Assembly (NCBI GenBank): GCA_963555705.1
Contig: OY743187.1
Location: 17,808,133-17,872,132 of the forward strand
Length of the DNA stretch: 64,000 bases
From: Ligustrum vulgare
Lineage: Eukaryota > Streptophyta > Magnoliopsida > Lamiales > Oleaceae
Direction: 5' to 3'
Shown: positions 22,701 to 30,931 of the stretch, piece by piece
Layout of the letters: each line of letters begins with the position of its first letter
Numbering within the stretch: position 1 is the stretch's first letter
Notes under the pieces: generated by a model
Database searches by the model: none
Told to the model about the DNA's origin: nothing
The model's input: the letters and a program-made list of their open reading frames with translations, nothing else
Translations under genes and position numbers: made by a program

Positions 22701-25700
22701 TTCCAATTAAAAAAAATGTCTTCCCTTCAATCCCAATAACAAACCCCATCTACGAAGTATTGTCCAGTACACATAAATTTCAATTATTCAAACATTAAAA
22801 GCATCTTTCAAAAACTAAGGGAATAAATGTGGATTGGGTAAAATATTAAAACATCATGAAAATAGGCCCATGTTGGGTATTGATAAAAATCAGATTTTTA
22901 GTAGATTTTGATAAAAATTGATGAGATGTGTGGTTGAAAGTTGTGGATTCCATAAAATATGTGGTTAAGATTAAATGTTGACTTTGAATTGGATTAAAAT
23001 CAAAAGTTTTAGTAAAACCAAACATGGGGTAGATTTGGATGATTAGAATTTGGAAAGAGACTTAGTCACTTAGAGTTGAGGTTTTACCTTTACAAGGGGT
23101 GGAGCCGTGGTGATTTAGCTGTGTAGAGGATGATGGTCGCAGGCGAAGGAGGAGTGGTGCCGGAAGACGGGGAGTGGAGGCTGGGCCGTTCTGGCTTTCA
23201 GTGAGCCAAAAATGGGGGTTGGAGAGGAAACATGTTGGGTATTTGACCCAAATTAATCAAGTGCCTAGTGAAACATAATGAGTGCCTAGTTGAAACAAAG
23301 GATGGTGGAGCTAATTATGGTCTTTGAATGATAATTAGTCTTGACTAATTATGATGTCTTTGAATGATAATTAGTTTTGACTAATTATGATGTCTTTGAA
23401 TGATAATTAGTTTTGACTAATTATGATGTCTTGGAATGATGATTAGTTTTGACTAATCATGATGTTTTGGTGTTAAGAGAATTTCATGTAGAATTCTCTC
23501 TATAAATAGAGAAGGAATTCAAGGAAGAAATACACCATCACAAACATATGAGAGAGTGCTAATTAGTGTCACATTGTGATCAAATAGAGAAAATTGTGAG
23601 CCTAGCATATTGTGAAGTTTCTTGTAACTCTTTGTAGTGTAAGTCAAAGGGTAGAAATTATATGCGGTAAAGCTCGTTTGTAGTATTTTCTCTGTGATCT
23701 GTGGGATTGGGTTGGTGAATGAAAGTCTATATATTTGTAACAATTTAATATATAGTGAAAAGCTTTGGCGAAGGTCCGTGGACGTAGGCATTTTGCTGAA
23801 CCACGTAAATTTCTGTGTTCGTATTTATTTTCTTGTTTGCTTATTTTATTTTGAACATCGAAAGATCCTGTGGGAAAAGTAAAGTGGGAATCGACGTGTC
23901 GTAAATTCCCAACAAGTGGTATCAGAGATACAGGTGGTTCAAATATTTTGAAGCAAAAGAAAATATGTCTGTCAAGTACGATGTGGAGAAATTTGATGGG
24001 AGAATCAATTTTGGCTTGTGGCAAGTACAAGTCAAGGATGTCTTGATTCAGGCGGGTCTGCACAAAGCTTTGAAGGGAAAACCAACTGAGAGTTCTGACA
24101 AAGAAATTGAATCCGGCAAGACTGATGAAGATTGGGAAGATTTGGATTTGAAAGCTGCTAGTACAATACGACTTTGTTTGGCCAAGAATGTTCTTGCAAA
24201 TATTCATGGGATATCTGCTGCTAAGGAACTTTGGGAAAAACTGGAAGAGTTGTATCAGACGAAGAGCATGTCAAATCGCTTGTATCTGAAGGAACAGTTT
24301 CATTCGTTGAGAATGAGCGCAGGTACAAAAATTTCTGACCATCTTAGTGTTCTTAACGGGATTGTTTCTGAACTGGAATCTATTGGAGTCAAAGTTGAAG
24401 ATGAGGATAAAGCATTGAGGCTCATCTGGTCTCTTCCATCCACGTTTGAGCACATCAAACCGATTTTGATGTATGGGAAAGAAACGGTGGATTTTGCTGA
24501 AGTTACAAGTAAGTTGATCTCTGAAGAACGGAGATTGGGTGGAGGTGATGATTCATCTGGAAATAATTTGTTTGTTACTGAAAAGTGGAAGAGAGGGAAC
24601 TCCATGAAGAAGAAGGTGACATGTTGGAACTGTGGTCAATCCGGGCACGTGAGAAGAAATTGTCCAAAAGGTGGAGCGGACTCGGCGAACTGCTCGAAGG
24701 ACAATGCGACTCTCCTGGTGGAGGGTGGTGATGATGTACTCTGAGTAAGATGGAACATCCTCGTGGCATGATGCCAGTTGCCATGATAGAGGATGTGTTC
24801 TTACTGGCACGGGTACTGTGTTCGCATACAGCATTGGTTTGGTTTAGATGCAAGGTATGTGGTTTACTTTATGTCGATGGCTGATGAACTTCTAAGGAGA
24901 ACCAAACATGGGAGTTGCACCATAAATTTCAGCAATTTTGTTTCGACATGGGCCGATGAAATTCTCGGAGTTCGTTGATAATTCTGAGTGATTATACTCA
25001 TATGGTGGAGTATGGGACTGTCAAAGTGGAAAAATGCTTGCCTGTTACCCAATATTTGAATTTGGTTTTGGCTTGGACGAATTTGTGTCAAGGTGGAGAT
25101 TGTTGGGTATTTGACCCAAATTAATCAAGTGCCTAGTGAAACATAATGAGTGCCTAGTTGAAACAAAGGATGGTGGAGCTAATTATGGTCTTTGAATGAT
25201 AATTAGTCTTAACTAATTATGATGTCTTTGAATGATAATTAGTTTTGACTAATTATGATGTCTTTGAATGATAATTAGTTTTGACTAATTATGATGTCTT
25301 GGAATGATGATTAGTTTTGACTAATCATGATGTTTTGGTGTTAAGAGAATTTCATGTAGAATTCTCTCTATAAATAGAGAAGGAATTCAATGAAGAAATA
25401 CACCATCACAAACATATGAGAGAGTGCTAATTAGTGTCACATTGTGATCAAAGAGAGAAAATTGTGAGCCTAGCATATTGTGAAGTTTCTTGTAACTCTT
25501 TGTAGTGTAAGTCAAAGGGTAGAAATTATATGCGGTAAAGCTCGTTTGTAGTATTTTCTCTGTGATCTGTGGGATTGGGTTGGTGAATGAAAGTCTATAT
25601 ATTTGTAACAATTTAATATATAGTGAAAAGCTTTGGCGAAGGTCCGTGGACGTAGGCATTTTGCTGAACCACGTAAATTTCTGTGTTCGTATTTATTTTC

Positions 25701-27750
25701 TTGTTTGCTTATTTTATTTTGAACATCGAAAGATCCTGTGGGAAAAGTAAAGTGGGAATCGACGTGTCGTAAATTCCCAACAAAACAAAGGTAGAAGGAA
25801 AGCAATTGAAAAGAAACGTGAGAAAGGAAACAAAGTCACAGAGTAGGAATATTTTAGGGCTTTTTCTATTAAGAAAAATAAATTAGATTTTAAAACTGGG
25901 GGTCCACCTCAGGTCCGCTCCTGCATTCATGCTACAATAAACAGATCCTGAAGTTTTACTGAAAGAACCCTATTTCTAGCATGCTTTAGTAGTATTCCAA
26001 TAGAAAAATTGTTCTGTTCCCCATTACTATCTATAATGTTTGTTTCCATACACCACTTTATGACAAGTGATGAAGTGGTCTGAAATTGTGACTCTTCTAG
26101 TCAAACACAGAGAGCTGTGAAGGATATATTTAAACAAATATTATAGCTAATATTCTTCCTTTTTTTTCAAAAAAAAAAAAAAAGGTTGTGGGTGGTGGAC
26201 CAAACATTTGTTTATTCATGCGTTCGTTGCCCGTGGTTTCCTTTTGATATTTGATTGGAGAGACCTCTACATTTCCGAACAAATCTCCTTTCTTCTTGCT
26301 TTTTGTGTGCGGTTAAATGTGCATTTATCTTGTCCTAGGCATTATTTTCTTGTCTCCTTACTAGTTTACTTTCAACAATACACAGACCAAGTCTAAGCTG
26401 TATTTAATCCTGGATTTCATAAATGGAGGACATCTATTCTATCATCTATACAGACAAGGAATTTTCAGGTACCATTTACTTTATTTTAACTACTAAAAGT
26501 TATATGGGATCAATCACTTAATTACTGTTCGGCTATGTCTTGGTTAGCGAGGATCAGGCAAGGGTTTATACTGCTGAGATAGTATCTGCTGTTTCACATC
26601 TTCACAAGAACGGGATTATGCATCGAGATCTAAAACCCGAAAATGTTCTCATGGATGCTGATGGGCATGTATGACTGTGCCCCTAACCTGATATATTTGC
26701 AGGCTACATATTGTGCATGACATGATAATGGCTTCTTCCATCCTAAGTGTCAAGTGGATTTTTTTTATTAATTTTTGTACTTTTCAGGTTATGCTAACTG
26801 ATTTTGGACTAGCCAAGGAGTTTGATGAATCAAGTAGATCGAATTCAATGTGTGGAACAACGGAGTACATGGCTCCAGAAATCTTACTCGCTAAAGGCCA
26901 CGACAAAAATGCTGATTGGTGGAGCGTCGGGATCCTTTTGTATGAAATGCTTAGTGGCCAGGTAATACCATTAACCATTGGTCAAGAAAGAGGTTTTTTA
27001 GTAACTTAATCAAAAACCAAATATTTATGATGTATCCCTCATATTTTATTATGGTTGGTAATATTTGGCAATATTTGACGAAATTGGGAGTGCATCAGTC
27101 AGCTGTGTCATCTAAAGATGGACCTAAAATGTTAGGTTAACGAGAACAAGAGGGAAGTGTTTGATTTTAGCCATAACTCCTAGTCTGTTTCTGGTGTTTA
27201 GTACAAAATAGGATCTTTTAGGAAAAATCTTTTAATTTTGACTCTTTCTAATGACACCATAACTATTATATTCTTTTCAGCCACCATTCACACATCCAAA
27301 TAGAAAGAAGCTTCAGGAAAAAATCATCAGTGAAAAAGCGAAGCTTCCTCCTCGACTGAGCAGCGAGGTTCATTCTTTGCTTAAAGGAGTATGTGACAAC
27401 ACTTCCACCAGATTTATTGTTTTTCTCATCACTTGCATACCTCTAAATTGTTATTAATTCTGCAGTTGCTTCACAAGGATCCGTTGAAAAGGCTAGGAAG
27501 TGGGCCTAAAGGAGCGGACGAGATCAAATGTCATAAATGGTTTCGGACAATAAACTGGAAAAAGATAGACAGCCGAGAATTACAGCCCAAGTTCAAGCCA
27601 GATGTGAGTGGCGAAGATTGCACGGCTAATTTTGACAAATGTTGGACTGCAATGCCCCTGGATGACTCACCGGCTGCTACACCAACTGCAGGCGGGCATT
27701 TTCAAGGGTATACTTATGTAGCACCTAATCCTTGGCTTTCTTCTGAATGA
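10726..27750 (+). CDS. S6K: Ribosomal protein S6 kinase (S6K-type AGC kinase), six coding exons
   Basis: Coding exons 10726-11406, 26386-26468, 26548-26668, 26788-26961, 27281-27388 and 27466-27750 all have GT-AG borders and join in frame to 483 residues, close to Arabidopsis S6K1/S6K2. The product is a Ser/Thr kinase that acts downstream of TOR and PDK1 and phosphorylates ribosomal protein S6. Visible features: an N-terminal regulatory tail with FSELF (47-51, resembling a TOS motif) and RSHSFVGPS, glycine loop GKGAFGKV (161-168), ATP-binding Lys in AMKVM (188), catalytic HRDLKPEN (280-287), DFG (300-302), T-loop [14 protein letters not shown] with the PDK1-type Ser (about 315), and hydrophobic motif FQGYTYV with the TOR-type Thr (about 472). 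All key catalytic residues are present. The first ATG was chosen; Met6 is an alternative start. Exon 2 is only 83 bp and splits a Ser codon with exon 3. Intron 1 is 14,979 bp, mostly transposons. Confidence 0.93.
11670..12380 (+). repeat. Left copy of an approximately 0.7-kb direct repeat flanking a LINE
   Basis: This 711-bp segment of the Harbinger MITE is repeated as 13450-14154 with an estimated identity of about 95%. Both copies share variants not found in the third family member at 61455 (for example ATTCAATAAAAC against ATTGAATAAAAC). This suggests that the two arose from one copy rather than by independent insertion. Confidence 0.75.
12381..13449 (-). pseudogene. 5'-truncated LINE fragment (zf-RVT region) in kinase intron 1
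   Basis: Read on the minus strand, this is the 3' end of an L1-type LINE reverse transcriptase ORF. A stretch containing [13 protein letters not shown] and [16 protein letters not shown], with Cys/His spacing CIMCKK...HLLIHC, is the zf-RVT zinc-binding region that follows the RT domain. A frameshift separates it from a distal frame with [12 protein letters not shown]. The 3' end is an A tail, seen as about 19 T's at 12377-12395 on the plus strand. The 5' end is truncated at about 13449, and all of EN and RT are missing. It is dead. Confidence 0.8.
13450..14154 (+). repeat. Right copy of the approximately 0.7-kb direct repeat flanking the LINE
   Basis: Matches 11670-12380 with scattered substitutions and small indels. 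It begins abruptly at TTTCAAATTTGCTG with no MITE 5' terminus, and continues past the repeat to the MITE 3' terminus at 14204. The left edge coincides with the 5' end of the LINE fragment. Confidence 0.75.
14208..15047. other. Unique intron sequence between transposons
   Basis: About 840 bp of probable original intron sequence. I see no gene, repeat or paired termini, apart from the 8 bp at 15040-15047 (CTTTCATG) that act as the left target duplication of the hAT element. Confidence 0.45.
15080..17751 (-). pseudogene. hAT transposase pseudogene (TTF-type zinc finger / DUF4371 / hAT dimerisation family)
   Basis: Fragments in order on the minus strand match the large plant hAT transposases annotated as TTF-type zinc finger proteins with a HAT dimerisation region. 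The N-terminal part (17751-17308) has YVQR and, after a frameshift, [10 protein letters not shown], the TTF-finger entry. The middle (16652-16400) has [20 protein letters not shown] and, past stops, [13 protein letters not shown], a hallmark of the DUF4371 catalytic region. The C-terminus (15461-15162) has [19 protein letters not shown], the dimerisation end. Many stops and frameshifts and a MITE-like insertion at about 16658-16832 inactivate it. Confidence 0.78.
16658..16832. mobile_element. Decayed short MITE inside the hAT pseudogene
   Basis: The segment shares ACTCAATCTCAACCATC...AGTCAAGC...CACAAT...TTTTACTTTTCAA with the MITEs at 31883-32058 and 40673-40847. It interrupts the hAT reading frame, which resumes on both sides. 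The termini are too eroded to call a target duplication. Confidence 0.5.
17871..21640 (-). pseudogene. L1-type LINE, 5'-truncated in the endonuclease domain, with RNase H
   Basis: The minus-strand order is that of a plant L1-type ORF2: end of the endonuclease with [14 protein letters not shown] (21635-20976), reverse transcriptase with [13 protein letters not shown] and [11 protein letters not shown] (20849-20073), the catalytic FADDSILFS (about 19950), RT thumb and connection, zf-RVT with CPRCGG and HIFVNCPWS (18869-18534), and a C-terminal RNase H with ESDALRV and [15 protein letters not shown] (18239-17919). The short A tail appears as T's at about 17878-17886. The 5' end, including ORF1 and most of the endonuclease, is missing. 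Inactivating lesions include a small deletion with frameshift after GLRQG, a stop at the GQ/VNLEKT junction, a 16-base C tract at 19514-19529, and stops before the RNase H part. It lies antisense in kinase intron 1. Confidence 0.88.
19514..19529. repeat. Homopolymer C16 inside the LINE
   Basis: Sixteen consecutive C's (G's in the LINE sense strand) sit in codons for a WWGG-type motif after the RT domain and shift the reading frame. Confidence 0.95.
21667..22082 (+). pseudogene. hAT transposase C-terminal fragment, plus strand
   Basis: In the plus frame the stretch around 21810-22000 encodes [13 protein letters not shown], a stop, then [16 protein letters not shown] and [10 protein letters not shown], the same hAT dimerisation end as at 15162-15461 but in the opposite orientation. 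It ends with the hAT 3' terminus GTTTGCGTCCGTTC. CTAGTTTT occurs at both edges (about 21659-21666 and 22080-22087), which may be an 8-bp target duplication, but the left edge lacks a matching TIR. The first 140 bp (GGGACATGGATGGGTCGGGG...) are not hAT-like. Confidence 0.55.
22337..22689. mobile_element. hAT MITE, 353 bp, perfect 17-bp TIRs and 8-bp target duplication
   Basis: CAGTGTTCTAAAATGCG at the left end is perfectly inverted at the right end, and CTATTAAC flanks both sides (22329-22336 and 22690-22697). The interior is unusual, with repeated GCCTAGGC and GCGCC words and several GCG/CGC runs in an AT-rich region. It is non-coding. It is the best-preserved MITE in the window. Confidence 0.92.
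22866..23029. mobile_element. Short MITE (GCCCATGTT... family)
   Basis: The left end GCCCATGTTGGG and the right end in reverse complement CCCCATGTTTGG form TIRs. TAG flanks both sides (22863-22865 and 23030-23032). It shares AATCAGATTTTTAGT and TTGATAAAAATTGATGAG with the copy at 59822-59995. Confidence 0.65.
23321..23464 (+). repeat. Four 36-bp tandem repeats in the LTR U3 region
   Basis: Units begin TCTTTGAATGATAATTAG and end ACTAATTATGATG. Each carries an AATTAGT...ACTAATT inverted pair. The fourth unit has three changes. They lie 37 bp upstream of the TATA box, the usual place for LTR enhancer repeats. The same array is at 25189-25332 in the 3' LTR. Confidence 0.93.
23501..23508 (+). promoter_or_regulatory. 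TATA box of the 5' LTR
   Basis: TATAAATA sits within TCTCTATAAATAGAGA, itself a 16-bp perfect palindrome, downstream of the 36-bp repeats. The same site in the 3' LTR is 25369-25376 and points toward kinase exon 2. Confidence 0.65.
23917..23927 (+). other. Primer binding site (initiator tRNA-Met)
   Basis: TGGTATCAGAG starts two bases after the 5' LTR and matches the complement of the plant initiator tRNA-Met 3' end used by Copia-type elements. Confidence 0.9.
23965..24744 (+). CDS. Retrotransposon gag protein with CCHC zinc knuckle
   Basis: An uninterrupted 259-codon frame starts 38 bp after the primer binding site with [19 protein letters not shown], the start of a Copia-type gag. It is followed by [16 protein letters not shown] and the capsid-like helical region (UBN2/gag-polypeptide type). 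A zinc knuckle CX2CX4HX4C ([14 protein letters not shown]) sits at residues 220-233. In complete Copia elements, gag continues in frame into protease. Here it stops at 24744, and the remaining 356 bp to the 3' LTR holds no pol sequence. The protein would form virus-like particles in the cytoplasm. The intact frame suggests either recent insertion or retained selection in the family. Confidence 0.9.
   Translation: MSVKYDVEKFDGRINFGLWQVQVKDVLIQAGLHKALKGKPTESSDKEIESGKTDEDWEDLDLKAASTIRLCLAKNVLANIHGISAAKELWEKLEELYQTKSMSNRLYLKEQFHSLRMSAGTKISDHLSVLNGIVSELESIGVKVEDEDKALRLIWSLPSTFEHIKPILMYGKETVDFAEVTSKLISEERRLGGGDDSSGNNLFVTEKWKRGNSMKKKVTCWNCGQSGHVRRNCPKGGADSANCSKDNATLLVEGGDDVL
25091..25100 (+). other. 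Polypurine tract
   Basis: AGGTGGAGAT lies directly before the 3' LTR, in the position where plus-strand DNA synthesis is primed. Confidence 0.75.
25101..25782 (+). repeat. 3' LTR of the gag-only element
   Basis: 682 bp, same ends as the 5' LTR, three substitutions. Its TATA box (25369-25376) lies about 1 kb upstream of kinase exon 2 in the sense direction, so read-through or LTR-driven transcripts could enter the kinase gene. Confidence 0.95.
25932..26385. other. Residual intron sequence before kinase exon 2
   Basis: Mostly unique AT-rich sequence with an A15 run near 26169 and a pyrimidine-rich stretch before the acceptor. No gene or paired termini seen. Confidence 0.45.
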
Positions 27751-28462
27751 ACAAGAAGTTGTATTGACCTTGTTAATTTATTTTTTCTTTTCTTCGAATA
27801 AGAAACTATCAGTGTAATTGTGGCTTAATTTGTATTTACTCCAAGCTTGCTGCAGTTATTTTGATTGTAGTACACTAATATTTTATGAAACAGTAGTTCC
27901 TAAAGATAGTTTAAATTTTGTCTTCAACACCACCATAATTGTCAATGCACCAGTGAAAATAAAGCATTATCTGCTTGTCTTATACATCAAATCCTGGATA
28001 TCATTGTAAAATAGCCAGAATCCCACCCACAGTCAAGTGAAGGTCCTACCAATACTTATCATGATATTGATTGAGGGCCTAATTCAATCTACATTCATAA
28101 AATAGCCAAAGATAATCTCCCACAAAGCAAGCACCAAGCCAACAATATCAGTTACATTCACGAAGAAGTTACCCTACCACATTGTTGGATTAGAATATTC
28201 TGTGCATAAACCAAAATAAATAAATAAATCAAAGGGTATGACAAATTGTCCAAAACTTTATTCTCAATCACAAACAAGGAAGGATCTGAAATATTAGCAT
28301 ATAAAACATGAGACAGCAAAGCATGATATCTTACTGGTGTGTACAAAGACAATGATAGATTCTAGTCAAATTCATTTCCCAAAATGTTTCTTAATCAAAA
28401 CTATAGAACTATGATGAACCCTTTTTTATTCAGTTTTGTTTTTTCACAAGTTGTTTCATTCT
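27751..28462. other. Convergent intergenic region with the 3' UTRs of both genes
   Basis: Lies between the kinase stop (27750) and the MYB stop (28463 on the minus strand). AATAAA at 27958-27963 is a plausible near-upstream polyadenylation element for the kinase. On the minus strand AATAAA at 28430-28425 follows the MYB stop by about 33 bases. The remainder is AT-rich and shows no other feature. The two 3' UTRs may overlap. Confidence 0.45.
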
Positions 28463-30223
28463 TCAAACAACACTGATTGTGCTATCTCCATTTCCGAAGC
28501 TATGCAATGACAATGATAGCCCCAATGACATCGGAAGAACAGGAACTGCGTGAATGAGCATATCCGACTTATTATTTTGATCGCCTTGGACATGGTGTAT
28601 ATTTTCCAATGAGTTCACAGGTTGTGGATGTAAGAAAGCAGGAGTAACGGTCCGTCCAAGTGAGAATCCATTGACATTTGAAGCTTCTGCAGAAGGCAAA
28701 GAGGTTGATGGCAGAATTGTCTGGGCTGCACTTTCTTGATGGCTCCCGCCCTCTTTGTTTGGCATTGGAGTAACCTAGGCCATGAAATCACAAAAATATG
28801 AACCATCAATAAACTATGTAAATCAGTAGAATAACAAACTATAGTTCACAATAAATTAAAGTCCTCTCAAACTATTACAAAACTTCAAAAAAAATGTCCT
28901 CAATTCACAAGCCCCTCAGTGCTTTGATCTTTAACTTGCTCTGATAAAATCTTTGGATCAAGTACAAACCTTAATGCTCAAAACTCAAAAAGTATGGTCT
29001 GTACTTAACTTTTTACTTCAAACAGGGACATTTCTCTATCAAAAAGTAGAAAAGTAATGCATCCATTAACTTATTGAAGAAAGTTTTCAGGGACAACTCA
29101 AATAGAATGTTTTAAAATATGCCATCAACATTGGAAATCTACATAGAACAGCTTGAAATTTGAAAATGATGAATCAAACTAATATAAGAACGTGATTTTT
29201 ATAACAAATACAAAGATTGAAAGGCAAAAGTAATTAGATCTAATCACTAAAGTTACCGAATCAGTGGTGATGTCAAAGAGACTAGAACGACGGCGGCGGC
29301 GGCGATTGAGATTGTTCTGGCGAAGGAAGTATTTCTGGGCATGGCTAGCAACTTGAGTTGGAGTGCGAGTCTTAACATAATTTCTAGAGATTCCTCTCCA
29401 GTCTCCTTTTCCGGCCTTCTGCAATCCAACGAGAAATAGCCTGTGCTCCTCCTCCGTCCATGGAACTCCTAAAAGAAATACACAAACCAGTTCAACATGG
29501 ATCAAAATCAATGCAGCATAATTGATAAAAATCCCATAAGATTTCTCACGAGTAGCATCAAGCTATTTTTGAAATTACATGACAGATAAATAATTCAAAG
29601 ATTGGACTTTTATTATTATTATTATTTATTTATTTTCGCATAGCAACCAAATCATCCGATGAGACATTTATTCACCGCGATATTCATCATATAAATAAAT
29701 TCTATTCAAGCAGACAAACTACTTCAAGACCAACTCATAAAATTTATTTTCCAAAGAGCATCGTTTATCATCTGATTCTAACTTAGCCAACAAATCAAGT
29801 ATTCCGTGATTAAAAGGGGGAAAAAAAAAGGAAAAAAAAAAAAAAAAAACGAATCACATACTCAATCAAATAAATTATTCAACTAACGATAATTGAGCAG
29901 AAAAACAGGTGAGCAGAGATCTGACCTCGCTTACGCTCCCGACTCCCGTTGCCTGGCTGCGGCACGGCGTCATCGGCCGATGCATAACAATTCGCCGCCG
30001 CCATCCTCAACAACTTACTATCATTGTTATTAGCATTAGTGTTATCGTTGTTGTTATTAACAGGCTCATATTCAGAAAGATTATTCATACTCACACTCTT
30101 TCTCATGGGGTCAACTTTTACTCTAACCCCAAACAACATAATCTCACCAGAGCCGTTACTAAGAAAACCGTTTCCGCCACCACCATCGGCGGCAGACGGC
30201 GACTCGCCACTCTGGAATGACAT
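28463..30223 (-). CDS. MYB-related (1R, SHAQKYF-type) transcription factor, MYBD-like
   Basis: Exons 30223-29926, 29468-29257 and 28774-28463 have GT-AG borders (GTCAGA/TTTTAG and GTAACT/CCTAG) and join in frame to 273 residues. The N-terminus has EIMLFGVRV (27-35), the R/KLFGVR repression motif, then [17 protein letters not shown], and lacks the CCHC finger seen in longer relatives. The single MYB repeat runs from [16 protein letters not shown] (101) to [11 protein letters not shown], with SHAQKYF at 141-147 and an Arg-rich stretch after it. These proteins bind I-box/TATCC-type sites (GATAAG/CTTATC) in the nucleus. The C-terminus carries LGLSLSL, an LxLxL EAR-type repression motif. The domain order resembles Arabidopsis At1g70000 (MYBD) as I recall it. 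The first ATG of the frame was chosen. It converges on the kinase gene. Confidence 0.9.
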
Positions 30224-30334
30224 TTTGTTTCTTTATTTTTGGGGTTCCTTGAGGGGAATGACTGGAAGAGAGCTCAGTATTTACACGGCGATTAAAAACG
30301 CGAGAGCCGTACAATGAGGTGCTGGAATTCATTT

Positions 30335-30346
30335 TATATATATATA
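30335..30346 (-). promoter_or_regulatory. Candidate TATA box of the MYB gene
   Basis: A TATATATATATA run lies about 112 bp upstream of the MYB start codon on the minus strand, a normal spacing for a short 5' leader. It borders a foldback element at 30395, so the core promoter sits next to a MITE-like insertion. Confidence 0.5.
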
Positions 30347-30394
30347 GAAATTTTCTATACATTGGTGCCCATGGGCACGTGTCACCTCCATCCT

Positions 30395-30518
30395 ACATGT
30401 ACTTTGACAAAAAATTTGACATAAATGAGGTGGCAAAATTGTGATTGTTGATGTTATGGATTATTACGATTGTGTCGCTTTGCATTATGTCAAATTTTTT
30501 TGTCAATCTTTATGTACA
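30395..30518. repeat. Foldback/MITE-like inverted repeat upstream of the MYB gene
   Basis: The left arm (30395-30424, containing TTTGACAAAAAATTTGACAT) is inverted at 30485-30518 (ATGTCAAATTTTTTTGTCAA), giving about 30-bp arms around a 60-bp loop. No certain target duplication was found. It lies about 50 bp beyond the candidate TATA box. Confidence 0.6.
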
Positions 30519-30571
30519 CGTAACAAATCTCAAACACCCAAGTAATTTCCAACCTAAATTTAAAGACAACG

Positions 30572-30687
30572 CTACATGTATACATTGGGTTACACATTGA
30601 ATTACTGTCTCACACAATAAAATATTTGTAGGTCCCCTTCATGTGAGGGGAGTAACTCAATGTATAAATATTTATGTGTACAAGTAG
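30572..30687. mobile_element. Short MITE-like element with CTACWTGTAYACAT ends
   Basis: The left end CTACATGTATACATTGGG and the right end in reverse complement CTACTTGTACACATAAAT are similar, and AATGTGTAACC- and GAGTTACT-type words are inverted inside. Target duplication is not evident. Confidence 0.45.
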
Positions 30688-30931
30688 GATAATCTTAAAT
30701 GTAATTATAGTTTATGGAAATAAGAAATCATGTTGATTAATATTGTATTTAAATTCTTATTAATTAACACAATTGCCATTTGAATCTATGCTTAAATTTG
30801 TGTAGATTAATGTCGTATTTAAATTTGTGCAGAAATATTGAGATTATAAAATTGATTTTTTTTTGGAGAAATTACACGTTTTCTATTGTGAAAGCAAAGA
30901 GTTCTTTGGGTAAACATTCTATATAATATTA

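Larger units (their letters stand above)
23233..23914 (+). repeat. 5' LTR of the gag-only element
   Basis: 682 bp with TG/CA-type ends TGTTGGG...CCCAACA. It contains four 36-bp tandem repeats (23321-23464) and a TATA box (23501-23508). A minus-strand open frame across it is a chance frame present in both LTRs. Confidence 0.95.
23233..25782 (+). mobile_element. Gag-only Copia-type LTR retrotransposon (TR-GAG), young and structurally complete
   Basis: Two 682-bp LTRs (23233-23914 and 25101-25782) begin TGTTGGG and end CCCAACA. They differ at three sites only (23343/25211, 23523/25391, 23585/25453), about 99.6% identity. The target duplication AAACA is perfect (23228-23232 and 25783-25787). A primer binding site for initiator tRNA-Met follows the 5' LTR, and a purine tract precedes the 3' LTR. 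The 1186-bp interior encodes only an intact gag protein with no protease, integrase, RT or RNase H. This matches the class described as terminal-repeat retrotransposons with a GAG domain, which would need enzymes in trans. It is inserted in kinase intron 1 in the same orientation as the gene. Confidence 0.93.
15048..25923 (-). mobile_element. Decayed hAT transposon nest (10.9 kb with insertions)
   Basis: The left end CAAGGCAGACACAGAC and the right end, read backwards (CAGGAGCGGACCTGAGG), are imperfect hAT TIRs related to those at 2627 and 3351. The flanks CTTTCATG (15040-15047) and CATTCATG (25924-25931) match at 7 of 8 bases. A transposase pseudogene on the minus strand occupies 15080-17751. 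Later insertions are a LINE, a further hAT fragment, MITEs and a gag-only LTR element. Pairing of these two ends is inferred. Two different N-terminal segments (about 17690 and 22085) show that at least two hAT copies are mixed here. Confidence 0.5.
11407..26385 (+). other. Intron 1 of the kinase gene, expanded by nested transposons
   Basis: The intron has donor GTAAGT at 11407 and acceptor ...CAATACACAG at 26385. Non-transposon remnants are 11407-11595, 14208-15047 and about 25932-26385, roughly 1.5 kb. The rest is two composite blocks: a Harbinger MITE with a LINE (11596-14204) and a hAT nest (15048-25923). The first carries an (ATT)n run at about 11491-11510 just upstream. No exon-like conserved frame is seen inside. 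Correct splicing must skip several cryptic sites and LTR polyadenylation signals. Confidence 0.85.

Noticed and set aside
23519..24207. Minus-strand frames in the LTRs and gag region (also 25387-25805)
   Set aside because: Identical chance frames in both LTRs, antisense to the gag-only element; no domain.
24793..24978. 61-codon plus frame after gag as a possible pol remnant
   Set aside because: No protease, integrase or RT motif; the stretch looks like untranslated DNA before the purine tract.
26713..27009. 98-residue kinase frame as a separate truncated gene
   Set aside because: It is exon 4 (26788-26961) extended into both introns; the borders are standard AG and GT.
29179..29511. 110-residue MYB frame as a complete single-exon gene
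   Set aside because: Splice sites at 29468 and 29257 join it in frame to exons on both sides, giving a full 273-residue protein.
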